DNA of 64,000 bases from NCBI RefSeq assembly GCF_000317205.1, contig NZ_AJLK01000058.1, forward strand, positions 41,368 through 105,367, read 5' to 3'. The stretch comes from Fischerella muscicola PCC 7414 (GTDB lineage Bacteria > Cyanobacteriota > Cyanobacteriia > Cyanobacteriales > Nostocaceae). A model generated the notes under the pieces. It made no database searches. It was not told the origin of the DNA and was given only the letters and a program-made list of their open reading frames with translations. The translations under genes and the position numbers were made by a program. Of the stretch, positions 44,053 through 53,432 are shown piece after piece (positions within the stretch are counted from its first letter, which is position 1; the number at the start of each line of letters is the position of its first letter).

Positions 44053-45513
44053 ATGGCGATGATAGAAGATTTAAAAAGAATTTCTGACACTATCTGGGAA
44101 ATTCCAGTTTCTTACAAACAGGGAATGCGTGTTCCGGCGCGGATTTATGGAACGGAAAAGTTAATTCAGGAATTGGACGACGCTGTTTATGACCAAGTTA
44201 CTAATGTGGCTACACTTCCAGGCATAACTAAGTACGCTTTGTGTATGCCAGATGGACATTTTGGTTATGGTTTCCCGATTGGTGGTGTGGCGGCGATGGA
44301 TGTAGAAGCAGGGGGTGTGATTTCTCCTGGTGGTATCGGTTTTGATATCAATTGCGGGATGCGGTTGATGGTAACAAATCTAACTTATGACGAAGTGAAA
44401 CCGTATATTAAAAAGTTAGTAGACAGACTATACGAAAGGGTTCCTGCTGGGGTGGGAAGCACTGGGTTTGTGAAACTTTCCCGCAATGAGTTTCGGAAAG
44501 TGGTGGAAGAAGGCGCGCAATGGTGTGTCCGTAATGGTTACGGTTGGGAAGAAGACTTGGAATTGGTAGAAGAAAACGGGTGTATTCAGGGTGCTGATGC
44601 CAACAAAATCAGTGAAAAAGCGATTGATAGAGGTTTCAATCAAATCGGTACTTTGGGGTCTGGGAACCACTATTTGGAAATTCAAGTTGCTCGACCAGAG
44701 AATATTTATGACCAGGAATTAGCCCGGAGTTTGGGAATTACTATTCCTAATCAAGTGGTGGTGATGTTTCACTGTGGAAGTCGGGGATTTGGTCATCAGG
44801 TAGCAACTGACTATCTGCAAACTTTCCTAAAGGTGATGGAAAGTAAGTACGGGATCAAAATTTTGGATCGAGAATTAGCTTGTGCGCCTTTTAATTCTCC
44901 TGAAGGTCAAGCTTATTTTGCGGCGATGAAATGCGGCATTAATATGTCGTTTGCTAATCGTCAAGTGATTTTGCACCGGATTCGGGAGGTGTTCTCGGAA
45001 ATTTTGGGACGATCGCCCCAAAATTTAGGTATGCATATGATTTATGATGTCGCCCACAATACCGCCAAACTAGAGCGTCATATTATTGATGGCCAAGAGC
45101 GATCGCTCCTTGTCCACCGTAAAGGTGCAACTCGTGCTTTTGCTCCTGGGATGGGAGATGTACCTGAGCGGTATAAAAATATTGGTCAACCAGTAATTAT
45201 TGGCGGCAGTATGGAAACTGGCTCTTATTTATTAGTAGGTGTACCCAGTGGCGACCAAACTTTCTTCAGCACAGCTCATGGTAGCGGACGGACGATGAGT
45301 CGAGCGAAAGCACGAAAAATCTATCGTGGCGAAAAACTCAAAAAAGAGATGGAAAGCCGGGGTATTTATGTTCGTAGTACCTCTTATTCAGGATTAGCAG
45401 AAGAAGCGGGTGGAGCATACAAAGATATTGATGATGTCATTGAAGCGGCTGAGTTAGCAGGGATTAGCAAGCGGGTAGTCAGGTTAACACCGATTGGAAA
45501 TATCAAGGGGTAA
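44053..45513 (+). CDS. rtcB: RtcB-type 3'-phosphate RNA ligase
   Basis: A 486-aa RtcB, the GTP- and Mn-dependent ligase that joins RNA 2',3'-cyclic phosphate or 3'-phosphate to 5'-OH ends. Metal and catalytic motifs: GGIGFDINCGMRLM (metal Cys), MFHCGSRGFGHQ, IYDVAHNTAK, HRKGATRAFAPG, and AHGSGRTMSRAKA, which holds the guanylated His. I start at MAMIEDLKRISD (ATG 44053); an in-frame extension to 43966 is not conserved-looking. With the COG0523 GTPase and archease downstream it forms an RNA-repair group. No RtcA or CARF regulator (RtcR) is present. Confidence 0.93.
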   Translation: MAMIEDLKRISDTIWEIPVSYKQGMRVPARIYGTEKLIQELDDAVYDQVTNVATLPGITKYALCMPDGHFGYGFPIGGVAAMDVEAGGVISPGGIGFDINCGMRLMVTNLTYDEVKPYIKKLVDRLYERVPAGVGSTGFVKLSRNEFRKVVEEGAQWCVRNGYGWEEDLELVEENGCIQGADANKISEKAIDRGFNQIGTLGSGNHYLEIQVARPENIYDQELARSLGITIPNQVVVMFHCGSRGFGHQVATDYLQTFLKVMESKYGIKILDRELACAPFNSPEGQAYFAAMKCGINMSFANRQVILHRIREVFSEILGRSPQNLGMHMIYDVAHNTAKLERHIIDGQERSLLVHRKGATRAFAPGMGDVPERYKNIGQPVIIGGSMETGSYLLVGVPSGDQTFFSTAHGSGRTMSRAKARKIYRGEKLKKEMESRGIYVRSTSYSGLAEEAGGAYKDIDDVIEAAELAGISKRVVRLTPIGNIKG

Positions 45514-45582
45514 TGCTAATTAAACCTAATGTGAATTTAAACTATGACAAATATTATCTTTTGGAAATCGAACACAGATAAA

Positions 45583-45631
45583 CACAGATGAACACAGATA
45601 AATTATCGGTGTACATCTGTGTTCATCTGTG
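45583..45631. repeat. AACACAGAT inverted repeat, 17-bp perfect stem
   Basis: CACAGATGAACACAGAT (45583-45599) pairs exactly with ATCTGTGTTCATCTGTG (45615-45631) across a 15-base loop, between rtcB and the GTPase gene. Flanking units extend the repeat to about 45571-45642. Confidence 0.85.
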
Positions 45632-45713
45632 GTCGTTTCTACCATAAAACAGTTTTTTGCAAGAATTCTATGAGTTAGTACAACTTAAACGTAAGTTCAG
45701 ATTTTAGATTCTT

Positions 45714-46598
45714 ATGGCAGTACGTACACCATTAACAGTAATTACCGGCCCATTGGGAAGCGGTAAAACAACACTTTTGCGTCACATCCTTGACACTTTC
45801 CCTAGAAAAATTGCCATTTTGATGAACGAATTTGGCGAAATAGCGATCGATACGAAAATAATCCAAGGTAAAAACGTCCAGATGGCGGATTTGGGTGGTG
45901 GTTGTGTTTGCTGTTCGCTACTAGGTGAATTTGAAGCTGCTGTGAATGAAATCATAGATAACGTTGATCCCGATTATATTGTGGTGGAAACAACCGGAGT
46001 CGCAGAACCAGATGCTTTAGTTTTTGACATTCAAGAAAGTTTGCAGAGAGTGCGGCTCGATGGAGTGATTACAGTTATTGATGCCGATGCCATGATTAAA
46101 TATCCCTCCGTTGGTCACACAACCCGAATTCAAATTGAAGCAGCGGACACTATTCTTTTAAACAAGGTTGATTTAGTTTCTGAAACTGAATTACAAACCA
46201 TTGAGAAAAAGCTAAATTCGATTAATGAAACTGCTGTGATTGTACATACTGTACGGGGTAAGGTAGATCCAGATTTGCTGTTTGGTATTAGTCGCGAAAA
46301 AGTACAACCACCACCACACCACGTTCATCAACCAGAATTTGAATCCTTTAGTTATAGCTCTTCTGCTATTTTTAATCGCCAGTGTTTTGAAGAATTTGCT
46401 GATAGTTTGGAAAACGAAGTTTATCGCGCTAAAGGATTTATCAGATTTTTAGAAGGCATTTATTTGTTTAATTTTGTGGCTGGACGTTGGGAATTAGAGT
46501 TATTTCCACAATCAGCAACAGAATTAGTTTTTATTGGTAAAGATGTAAGGATGATGAAATCAGAAATTATTAACAAATTAAAATTGTGTGAGCAATGA
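45714..46598 (+). CDS. COG0523 (CobW/ZNG-type) metal-chaperone GTPase
   Basis: A 294-aa G3E GTPase: Walker A GPLGSGKTTLL (about 12-22), switch I with MNEFGEIAIDT, the metal-binding GGCVCCSL (CxCC, about 62-69), Walker B VVETTGVAEPDAL (about 91-103) and NKVDL (about 148-152). A His-rich bend PPPHHVHQPEF (about 198-208) precedes the CobW C-terminal domain. Such proteins deliver zinc or other metals using GTP. Placement between rtcB and archease suggests metal loading of an RNA-repair enzyme, but this is inference. No Zur-type box was seen upstream. Confidence 0.88.
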   Translation: MAVRTPLTVITGPLGSGKTTLLRHILDTFPRKIAILMNEFGEIAIDTKIIQGKNVQMADLGGGCVCCSLLGEFEAAVNEIIDNVDPDYIVVETTGVAEPDALVFDIQESLQRVRLDGVITVIDADAMIKYPSVGHTTRIQIEAADTILLNKVDLVSETELQTIEKKLNSINETAVIVHTVRGKVDPDLLFGISREKVQPPPHHVHQPEFESFSYSSSAIFNRQCFEEFADSLENEVYRAKGFIRFLEGIYLFNFVAGRWELELFPQSATELVFIGKDVRMMKSEIINKLKLCEQ

Positions 46599-46772
46599 AA
46601 TACTTCTTTTGGAGCTAAGTAATTAGGCGGGAATGAATCTAACTATGTTACGAAAATTAAGTATATCTGTAAGGGCAAAGCATTTGTATGTGTATCTTGA
46701 ATCAAAACTGAACCTACCAGTAAAAATTCTTTGCCCCTACCCAATGAGCAATGACAAATGACGACCCCAACT

Positions 46773-46804
46773 TGTACCAGACGTGCCATGGCACGTCTGG
46801 TACA
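46773..46804. repeat. Perfect 32-bp palindrome, copy 2
   Basis: TGTACCAGACGTGCC followed by its exact mirror complement about a central AT; the inner 22 bases equal 17635-17656. It lies in the gap between the GTPase gene and archease. Confidence 0.92.
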
Positions 46805-46887
46805 TTCGTACCGACTTACTTATAAATAATATTGAATGAACCGCAGAGAACACAGAGAATACAGAGAAAATTAAGATTGAGAATTTT

Positions 46888-47319
46888 ATGCATTACGAAT
46901 TTTTGGAAGATGTTGCTACTGCTGATACTGCTTTTTGTGCTTGGGGAGAAGATTTGCAAAAGCTTTTCAAAGCCGCAGGTAATGCCACAATCAATACTAT
47001 GATTGAAAATTTGGATTCGATAGAACCAAAAGAAACGCGAAATATCAGCTTGGATGATGATGAATTAGACCTCTTACTGTTTAATTTCCTGCAAGAACTG
47101 ATTTATTACAAAGACAGCGAACAACTTTTGTTACGAACACAGCAAATTAATTTTGAGGAGAAAGATGGTAAATATCACCTTACTGCTGTACTCCAAGGAG
47201 AAAAACTTGACCCTCAACGCCATCAACAGTTAGTAGATGTGAAAGCTGTTACTTTACATCAATTTCAAGTAGAAAAAATAAATGATGGTTGGAAGGCGAT
47301 GGTTATTCTTGATATTTAG
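46888..47319 (+). CDS. Archease (RtcB activator)
   Basis: A 143-aa archease-family protein. Typical are MHYEFLEDVATADTAFCAWG at the N-terminus (metal ligand Asp), LDLLLFNFLQELIYYKD (about 61-77) and the C-terminal VDVKAVTLHQFQVEK, WKAMVILDI. Archease speeds guanylylation and allows multiple turnover of RtcB, which is encoded 1.4 kb upstream. In other genomes archease often neighbours rtcB, which supports both assignments. It is separated from the GTPase gene by 289 bases with the 32-bp palindrome, so it may have its own promoter. Confidence 0.88.
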   Translation: MHYEFLEDVATADTAFCAWGEDLQKLFKAAGNATINTMIENLDSIEPKETRNISLDDDELDLLLFNFLQELIYYKDSEQLLLRTQQINFEEKDGKYHLTAVLQGEKLDPQRHQQLVDVKAVTLHQFQVEKINDGWKAMVILDI

Positions 47320-47390
47320 TTTAAACTGTGAGATGAACACTAAAGATGACACAGCTTTGAACCAAAATTGGAGAGCGATCGCTAGATAAA

Positions 47391-47633
47391 ATGCTAACAA
47401 ATTACATCAGTGCAGCCATGCATAAGGCAATTTACGAGTTGCTTGAGGATGGAACTTTTTATAGTGAAATTCCAGAGTGTCCGGGTGTTTGGGCAAGTGC
47501 TTTGACATTGGAAGCTTGTCGAGAAGAGTTGCAAGACGCCTTGGAGGGATGGATTATTTTAGGACTGCGTTTAGGTCATACTCTACCAATCATTGATGGT
47601 ATTGACCTGAATTTTAGCAAAGAGGCCGCCTAA
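47391..47633 (+). CDS. hicB: HicB-like antitoxin
   Basis: An 80-aa HicB-fold protein (degraded RNase H fold): KAIYELLEDGTFYSEIPECP (about 12-31), GVWASALTLEACREELQDAL (about 32-51), GWIILGLRLG. It should bind and neutralise the HicA-like toxin encoded next; the order antitoxin-toxin is the HicBA arrangement. It lacks the C-terminal DNA-binding domain of long HicB proteins, so autoregulation may be weak. Its stop overlaps the toxin start (TAATG). Confidence 0.85.
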   Translation: MLTNYISAAMHKAIYELLEDGTFYSEIPECPGVWASALTLEACREELQDALEGWIILGLRLGHTLPIIDGIDLNFSKEAA

Positions 47634-47851
47634 TGCCACCATTTGGAGCAATTAGTCGGCGTGACTTAGTTTATTACCTGAAAGAAGCTGGTTTTGATGG
47701 CCCCTATCCTGGTGGGAAACATCAATACATGGTCAAAGGAGAACTTAAGTTAACAATTCCCAATCCACATCAGGGAGACATCAGCCCAAGTTTACTAAGT
47801 AGAATCTTACGTCAAGCTAAGATTAGCCGAGAAGAGTGGGAAGCGCTATGA
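47633..47851 (+). CDS. hicA: HicA-like mRNA interferase toxin
   Basis: A 72-aa HicA-fold protein (double-stranded RNA-binding-like). SRRDLVYYLKEAGFDGPYPG (about 8-27), then GKHQYMV with the catalytic His, KLTIPNPHQGDI and a C-terminal LLSRILRQAKIS helix. HicA toxins cut mRNA. The ATG overlaps the hicB stop by one base. The convergent broken HicB-like gene overlaps its last bases. Confidence 0.87.
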   Translation: MPPFGAISRRDLVYYLKEAGFDGPYPGGKHQYMVKGELKLTIPNPHQGDISPSLLSRILRQAKISREEWEAL

Positions 47852-48045
47852 ATTAAATGCTGACTTTTGCAAACTAATGTTTTGAGGAAGGATTTGCTCA
47901 TCAGGAAATGGCAATGAATATCATTGCATACCATTTTCCGCAGACTTTTCAACTCATCAGCTTGAGTAAAAATAGACTCACTTAACGCCCTTGCAATGTA
48001 ACCACTATCTGGATCATCTTCAACTAAGAAGACAATTTCAGTCAT
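47846..48045 (-). pseudogene. Frameshifted HicB-like (small 2-oxoisovalerate-dehydrogenase-annotated family) gene
   Basis: From ATG 48045 it reads MTEIVFLVEDDPDSGYIARA, LSESIFTQADELKSLRKMV, CNDIHCHF: the small HicB-like proteins often mislabelled as 2-oxoisovalerate dehydrogenase. At HCHF (about 47912) a one-base shift is needed to reach the family-like continuation FPDEQILPQNISL, which ends soon after in a stop at 47846. The original frame instead runs across the end of hicA. I regard it as a broken antitoxin relic. Confidence 0.65.
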
Positions 48046-48198
48046 AGGTCAATCAATTACAAATCAAGAAATAATATAAAAAAATAATTATAGTTTTAGC
48101 CCCATTACTCAAAACGTTACTTAATATCTTAAGCTTTCACATTTGCTAGCGTAGTAATACAAGCTTAATTACCGTATCTAGAAATTCACAGGTTTAAT

Positions 48199-49071
48199 AT
48201 GGCTCATTTAAATCTGCGTCGCCCTCAAAATGTTAGTGGCGATTTTTATGTCGATACCACTTGTATCGACTGTGACACTTGTCGTTGGATGGCTCCGGAG
48301 GTATTTATTGAAGCTGAGGGCATGTCAGCAGTTTATCATCAACCAACAAACGACAAAGAAAGATTAAAAGCATTGCAAGCACTTTTATCTTGTCCGACTA
48401 GTTCAATTGGTACTGTTGAGAAGCCTCAAGATATCAAAATTGTTCAGCTAAGTTTTCCGATTCCTGTAGAAGAAAATGTTTACGATTGTGGCTACCATTC
48501 GGAAAAATCCTATGGTGGAGCTGGCTATTTTATTCAACGATCAGAAGGTAATGTTTTAGTAGATTCTCCTCGCTTTACACCGCCTTTAGTCAAGCGTTTA
48601 GAAGAAATGGGGGGAATACGTTATATGTTCCTAACCCATATGGATGATGTAGCGGATCATCAAAAGTATGCAGAGCATTTTGGCTGTCAACGTATTCTAC
48701 ACAAAGATGATATCAATCGGGATACTCGTAATGTCGAAATTCAATTGGCTGGTTCGGAACCTGTTCAGCTTGCTCCCGATTTATTGATTATCCCAGTTCC
48801 CGGTCACAGTAAAGGACACACAGTTCTACTTTACAAAAATAAGTTTCTCTTTGCTGGGGATCATCTGGCTTGGGATGATGAACTTCAGCAGCTAATAGCC
48901 TTCCGTAATTATTGTTTTTATTCTTGGTCAGAAGTAATTCAGTCTATGCGGAAGTTGGCTAATTATACTTTTGAGTGGGTGCTTCCAGGTCATGGTCGGA
49001 GGTATCACACAGATGCAGAAACTATGAAAGAGCAAATGCACAAGTGTATTGCGTGGATGGAAACTCAATAG
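48199..49071 (+). CDS. Ferredoxin-like [4Fe-4S] domain fused to metallo-beta-lactamase-fold hydrolase
   Basis: A 290-aa protein. Residues about 15-70 form a single-cluster ferredoxin domain (C22, C25, C28 and C64: TTCIDCDTCRW and LLSCPTSSIG). Residues about 95-285 are an MBL-fold domain: FLTHMDDVADHQ (143-154), PVPGHSKGHT (about 194-203) and FAGDHLAW. The first metal motif reads H146-x-D148-D-V-A-D152-H153, not the usual HxHxDH, so metal binding may differ. Similar two-domain proteins exist in cyanobacteria and plastids, with unknown substrate. A redox-controlled hydrolase is a reasonable guess. Confidence 0.85.
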   Translation: MAHLNLRRPQNVSGDFYVDTTCIDCDTCRWMAPEVFIEAEGMSAVYHQPTNDKERLKALQALLSCPTSSIGTVEKPQDIKIVQLSFPIPVEENVYDCGYHSEKSYGGAGYFIQRSEGNVLVDSPRFTPPLVKRLEEMGGIRYMFLTHMDDVADHQKYAEHFGCQRILHKDDINRDTRNVEIQLAGSEPVQLAPDLLIIPVPGHSKGHTVLLYKNKFLFAGDHLAWDDELQQLIAFRNYCFYSWSEVIQSMRKLANYTFEWVLPGHGRRYHTDAETMKEQMHKCIAWMETQ

Positions 49072-49475
49072 ATTAGTTTAAATTGTGCAACCTCAGTCAA
49101 GAAATCGGGTTTTAATTCTATGATTAAAACCCGGTTTTTGTGTAAACATCCTCACTTCATCACTAGATAATTCTACAAACAGTAATCTATTTCCGGAATT
49201 TCACGATGAAAGTTAGTAACATATAGTGCAGTTGCGAGCCGAAGTAGCATATTTAACATCTTGCTAAGGTTGCAAAGTGGGAGAAGCAACAGAACTCGCG
49301 ATCGCTATTCCCATGAATCTGTAATTATCCCTGACTATCATCGCTTCACTGTGTTAGTTTTTCTTTGCCTACGGGAACCATAACAAATGTAACCAGATAC
49401 GCAAGCGATCGCACCTGAATATAATTAAAACTTATAGATTTTTCCACAATAGCTACATGCAACCACCATAAACGC
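49072..49475. other. Intergenic region before sensor kinase operon
   Basis: 404 bases with the terminator at 49106-49140 and, further on, two HIP1-like octamers (49298 and 49405 regions). No gene or other structure is seen. Confidence 0.5.
49106..49140 (+). terminator. Terminator after ferredoxin-MBL gene
   Basis: CGGGTTTTAAT (49106-49116) and ATTAAAACCCG (49123-49133) form an 11-bp stem with a 6-base loop, followed by GTTTTTG. Confidence 0.8.
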
Positions 49476-51851
49476 ATGACTTATCCAGCTTCTAGGCAGA
49501 AAATTTCTCAGTCTGATGCCAACAGAGATGAACAAACCTCTCTGCATCTATCTAGCTGGCCATCTAATCTTCAAAATAAAGTTAATCAGGTAATCAATCA
49601 TTTTAGCATCAGTACCAAGATATATTTTGGTTATGCGATCGCACTTGGTATTATGGTTTTGGGAACTACTGTAGGGGTTGTTTCAGGTGATTCTTACCTG
49701 CATCGTGCAGATCAGCAAAGAAGAATCATTCGTCAAGAGCGTCAGCAGTTAAGTAAACTCCAAAATACTCTTTTTAACTTACAGTTATTCCCAAAAATTT
49801 CTGCTAATTTCCAAACTCCACAAACTTTTCAGAAAGCAGAATTAGCAGCAATTCAACAAATTACCGCAGCAAGAAAATTACTTAAACAAATTAATTCATC
49901 TGCTGCAAATTCAGTAATCAAAGAACTAAAACCGCTACTAATTAAGCATCACAGCACCTGGAAGAACTTCTCCTCTAGTTTGGAATTAACCTTACGTCAG
50001 ATTGAACCACTAGCTTTCAATGCCAATAAGCTTAAAAAAGCTAATCAATTGCTAGCAGAATTTGCAGCGAGTGAGAATAGCAATAAAATGTTGCAATTCC
50101 AAAATGAACTAGCAACTGTGATTGTAGTAGCTGAAAAACAAGAGGAGCAAGCAGAGATTGCTTTACTTCAAGCTCAAAGACTACGAATACTAATCATTGT
50201 TGCCAGCATAGGATTAAGTCTCAGCATTACTGTGCTTTTAATAGTTTATACCCATCAAGCGATCACTCGTTCAGTTCAAACAATTACAGATGTTGCTCAA
50301 AAAGCGATCAGAGAATCTAACTTTGACTTGCAAGCGCCTGTAACTACAACTGATGAGTTGGGAAAATTAGCAATTAGTTTGAATCAACTGATTGGCTATA
50401 CTAAAACCCTTTTAGAAGAACAAAAAGAAACCAAACTTGCTGCTGATGCTGCTAATCATGCCAAGAGTAAATTTTTGGCTCATATGAGTCACGAACTTCG
50501 CACACCACTAAATGGTATTTTAGGATATGCTGAAATCCTCCAGCGTTCTCAGAATATAACCAAAAGAGAACAACGTGGTATTGAAATTATTCATAAATGT
50601 GGTTCTCATTTATTAACATTAATTAATGATATTCTGGATATTTCCCAAATAGAAACAAATAGAATGCAGCTTTTTCCATCAGATTTTCATCTGCCTTCTT
50701 TTCTACAAGGAATAGTAGAAATCTGCCGGATACAAGCAGAACAAAAAGATATTGAATTTATTTACCAACCCCCAGAAAATTTACCATCAGGCATTACTAC
50801 TGATAAAAAAAGATTACGGCAAGTCATAATCAACTTGGTTAGCAATGCGATTAAATTTACAGATACAGGAAGTGTAACATTGCAGGTAAAAATTAGAGAG
50901 AGCCAGGAAAAAGCTTCCCATGTACACATGTATTTTGCAATAGAAGATACTGGCATAGGTATTAGTAAACAACAGTTAAAAAAAATATTTTTACCCTTTG
51001 AGCAACTAGGAGATTACAAAAGCCAAAATGAAGGTAGAGGACTAGGATTAACTATTAGTCAAAAAATTGTAGAAATCATGGGTAGTAGTATATCCGTCAA
51101 GAGCGAGTTAGGCAAAGGTAGTATCTTTGAATTTGAAATAGAATGTCCAACTGCTGACGATTGGACAGAAAGTAGTATTATTACTAGCACTGGGAAAATC
51201 ATTGCTTATTCTGGTAGCAGAAAAACAATTTTAATTGTCGATGATCGTTGGGAAAACCGCTCATTAATTGTTAATCTTTTACAAACTCTTGGCTTCACCG
51301 TTATAGAAGCTAGTAATGGGCAAGAAGGGTTAGAAAAAGCTCATCAATATCAGCCAGACTTAATTATTTCCGATACCGCAATGCCGATCATGGATGGCAG
51401 AGAAATGCTATCACAACTACGACAGTCAGAAACAATGCAAAATACTATAGTCATTCTTTCTTCTGCCAGTATATTTGATAATGAGCGACATAAAAGTTTA
51501 GCAGCAGGTGCAAATGACTTTTTAGTCAAACCAGTAAAAGTAAAAGAACTTTACCGTATGCTTTCAAAATATCTCCAATTAAATTGGATTTATGAACAGG
51601 TAGAAAATAAGCAGCAAGACTATTCTGAAAAATTATCGAGTTCACAAACAATGGTGGTACCACCAAAGGCAGAATTAGCTATGTTATTAGAGTATGCTAA
51701 GAAGGGACAAATTAAAGGAATTAAACAAGAATTAGAGAAGCTAGCAACAATGGATGAGCAATATCAGGAATTTGTCAAAAAATTAGACTCATTAGTTCAG
51801 TGTTTTAATATCAAACAAATTCGTATTTTTCTTCAAAAAAATATTCCATAA
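49476..51851 (+). CDS. Hybrid sensor histidine kinase with receiver domain
   Basis: A 791-aa membrane histidine kinase. Two helices (about 46-68 and 250-272) enclose a helical periplasmic sensor region of about 180 residues; a HAMP-like segment follows (about 273-325). HisKA has the phosphorylated His in AHMSHELRTPLNGILGYAEI, and HATPase_c shows NLVSNAIKFTD, EDTGIGIS and GRGLGLTIS. A receiver domain (about 582-700) has ILIVDDRWENR, the phospho-acceptor Asp in LIISDTAMPIMDG and Lys in LVKPVK. About 80 residues with a four-helix character end the protein. The next gene lies 20 bases on and encodes its likely partner. Confidence 0.92.
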   Translation: MTYPASRQKISQSDANRDEQTSLHLSSWPSNLQNKVNQVINHFSISTKIYFGYAIALGIMVLGTTVGVVSGDSYLHRADQQRRIIRQERQQLSKLQNTLFNLQLFPKISANFQTPQTFQKAELAAIQQITAARKLLKQINSSAANSVIKELKPLLIKHHSTWKNFSSSLELTLRQIEPLAFNANKLKKANQLLAEFAASENSNKMLQFQNELATVIVVAEKQEEQAEIALLQAQRLRILIIVASIGLSLSITVLLIVYTHQAITRSVQTITDVAQKAIRESNFDLQAPVTTTDELGKLAISLNQLIGYTKTLLEEQKETKLAADAANHAKSKFLAHMSHELRTPLNGILGYAEILQRSQNITKREQRGIEIIHKCGSHLLTLINDILDISQIETNRMQLFPSDFHLPSFLQGIVEICRIQAEQKDIEFIYQPPENLPSGITTDKKRLRQVIINLVSNAIKFTDTGSVTLQVKIRESQEKASHVHMYFAIEDTGIGISKQQLKKIFLPFEQLGDYKSQNEGRGLGLTISQKIVEIMGSSISVKSELGKGSIFEFEIECPTADDWTESSIITSTGKIIAYSGSRKTILIVDDRWENRSLIVNLLQTLGFTVIEASNGQEGLEKAHQYQPDLIISDTAMPIMDGREMLSQLRQSETMQNTIVILSSASIFDNERHKSLAAGANDFLVKPVKVKELYRMLSKYLQLNWIYEQVENKQQDYSEKLSSSQTMVVPPKAELAMLLEYAKKGQIKGIKQELEKLATMDEQYQEFVKKLDSLVQCFNIKQIRIFLQKNIP

Positions 51852-51871
51852 ATTTATTACATTCATCAAAA

Positions 51872-53242
51872 ATGGTAAAAGATACTAATATTCAACAACA
51901 GTTATTTATTGAAAAAGAATCAGAGAAAAATAGTAACACAGCAACTATTTTGGCCATAGATGATAGCCCTACAAATCTAGAAGTACTGTATGCTACTTTA
52001 AGCAGTGCAGGCTACGAAGTATTAGTGGAAATGGATGGCATCAGTGGAATTGAACAGACAAAAAACAATCCACCTGATTTAATATTATTAGATATAATGA
52101 TGCCAAAATTAGATGGATTTGAAACTTGTCGTAGATTGCAAGCAGATCCATCTACAAAGGATATTCCTATTATTTTTATTACCGCTCTTTCAGATATAGA
52201 AGAAAAAGTTAAAGGTTTAAGTTTGGGAGCAGTTGATTATATAACTAAACCATTTCAGCAAAATGAAGTATTGGCAAGAGTTCAATTACACTTAAAAATG
52301 CGACGATTAAATATAGAATTAGATCAGCAAAAGCAACAATTAGAAAAACGTGTAGAAGAACGAACCTATGAACTTTTTCAGGCTCTAGAACAACTTAAAA
52401 AAACTCAATTACAATTAATTCAATCAGAAAAAATTTCCTCTTTAGGTCAGGTAGTTGCTGGGATTTCTCATGAAGTTAATAACCCGATAGGCTTGATTTC
52501 TACAAATTTATATTACGCTAAATATTATGTAGAAGAATTGATTAGTCTAGTGAGACTTTACCAAAATAATTTTCCCTATCCAGGCAGTGATATTGAAGAT
52601 AAAATAGAGCGGATGGATCTAAACCATGTTCTCGAAGACTTACCGAAACTGATATCTTCAATGAAGTTAGGAACTGACAACATACGTGGCATCATGCAGT
52701 CCCTAAGAAATTTTTCACGCGCTGATGGAGAGCGAAAAAAGCTTGTTGATATTCACCAAGGACTTGAGACAACTTTACTCATTCTACAGCACCGCTTGAA
52801 AGCCAAGCCAAAACGTCCTGCCATCCAAGTAGTCAAAGAATATGGTAATTTACCCAAAATAGAATGCTATTCAGGACAAATTAATCAAGTATTTATGAAT
52901 ATATTGGTCAATTCTATTGATTCTCTAGATAATTCATTTGTTATAAGTCATTGGGCATTAAAGGATAAAAAACAAAGGGCGAATCCTCAAATTCGGATTT
53001 CCACTAACATTGACAAAGAGGCAGTCAAAATCACTATTGCTAATAATGGTAAGGGCATGTCAGATGTATTGCAAAGCCAAATATTTCAACCTTTTTTTTC
53101 AACACAACCTAAAATTCACGAAAATAAATTAGGACTAGCAATTAGTTACCAAATTATTACTGAAAATCATTGTGGTAAATTACAATGTGTTTCATCACCA
53201 GAACAAGGAACTGAATTTATCATTCAAATTCCTGTTTCATAA
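51872..53242 (+). CDS. Response regulator receiver fused to histidine kinase
   Basis: A 456-aa soluble protein: an N-terminal receiver (about 24-145; ILAIDDSPTNLEVL, Asp in LILLDIMMPKLDG, Lys in ITKPFQ), a coiled coil (about 146-185, QQKQQLEKRVEERTYELFQA), an HisKA-like dimerisation segment with GISHEVNNPIGLI (His in a H-E-x-x-N-P motif) and an HATPase_c domain (NQVFMNILVNSIDSL, IANNGKGMS, LGLAISYQII). The catalytic domain's G2 box is shortened. It could receive phosphate from the preceding hybrid kinase and pass a signal onward; no DNA-binding output gene is adjacent. Confidence 0.9.
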   Translation: MVKDTNIQQQLFIEKESEKNSNTATILAIDDSPTNLEVLYATLSSAGYEVLVEMDGISGIEQTKNNPPDLILLDIMMPKLDGFETCRRLQADPSTKDIPIIFITALSDIEEKVKGLSLGAVDYITKPFQQNEVLARVQLHLKMRRLNIELDQQKQQLEKRVEERTYELFQALEQLKKTQLQLIQSEKISSLGQVVAGISHEVNNPIGLISTNLYYAKYYVEELISLVRLYQNNFPYPGSDIEDKIERMDLNHVLEDLPKLISSMKLGTDNIRGIMQSLRNFSRADGERKKLVDIHQGLETTLLILQHRLKAKPKRPAIQVVKEYGNLPKIECYSGQINQVFMNILVNSIDSLDNSFVISHWALKDKKQRANPQIRISTNIDKEAVKITIANNGKGMSDVLQSQIFQPFFSTQPKIHENKLGLAISYQIITENHCGKLQCVSSPEQGTEFIIQIPVS

Positions 53243-53432
53243 GTTACAATCCGATGAGGCGATCGCACAATTTCAAAAATTGGCTATGAGCGCAGCCTCC
53301 AAAGCATCTTATCTGCCACTCGCAGTATAGCTACTGTATATCTCACGAACAAGCTGTTACTCTACACCCGTAATTCCAGGTGAACACCGTGTAGAAGCAT
53401 CAGTGATTTTGCAAATTCGTTATTAAGTAGCC

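Noticed and set aside
45640..45713. Zur box upstream of the COG0523 GTPase gene
   Set aside because: No TGATAATNATTATCA-like sequence is present.
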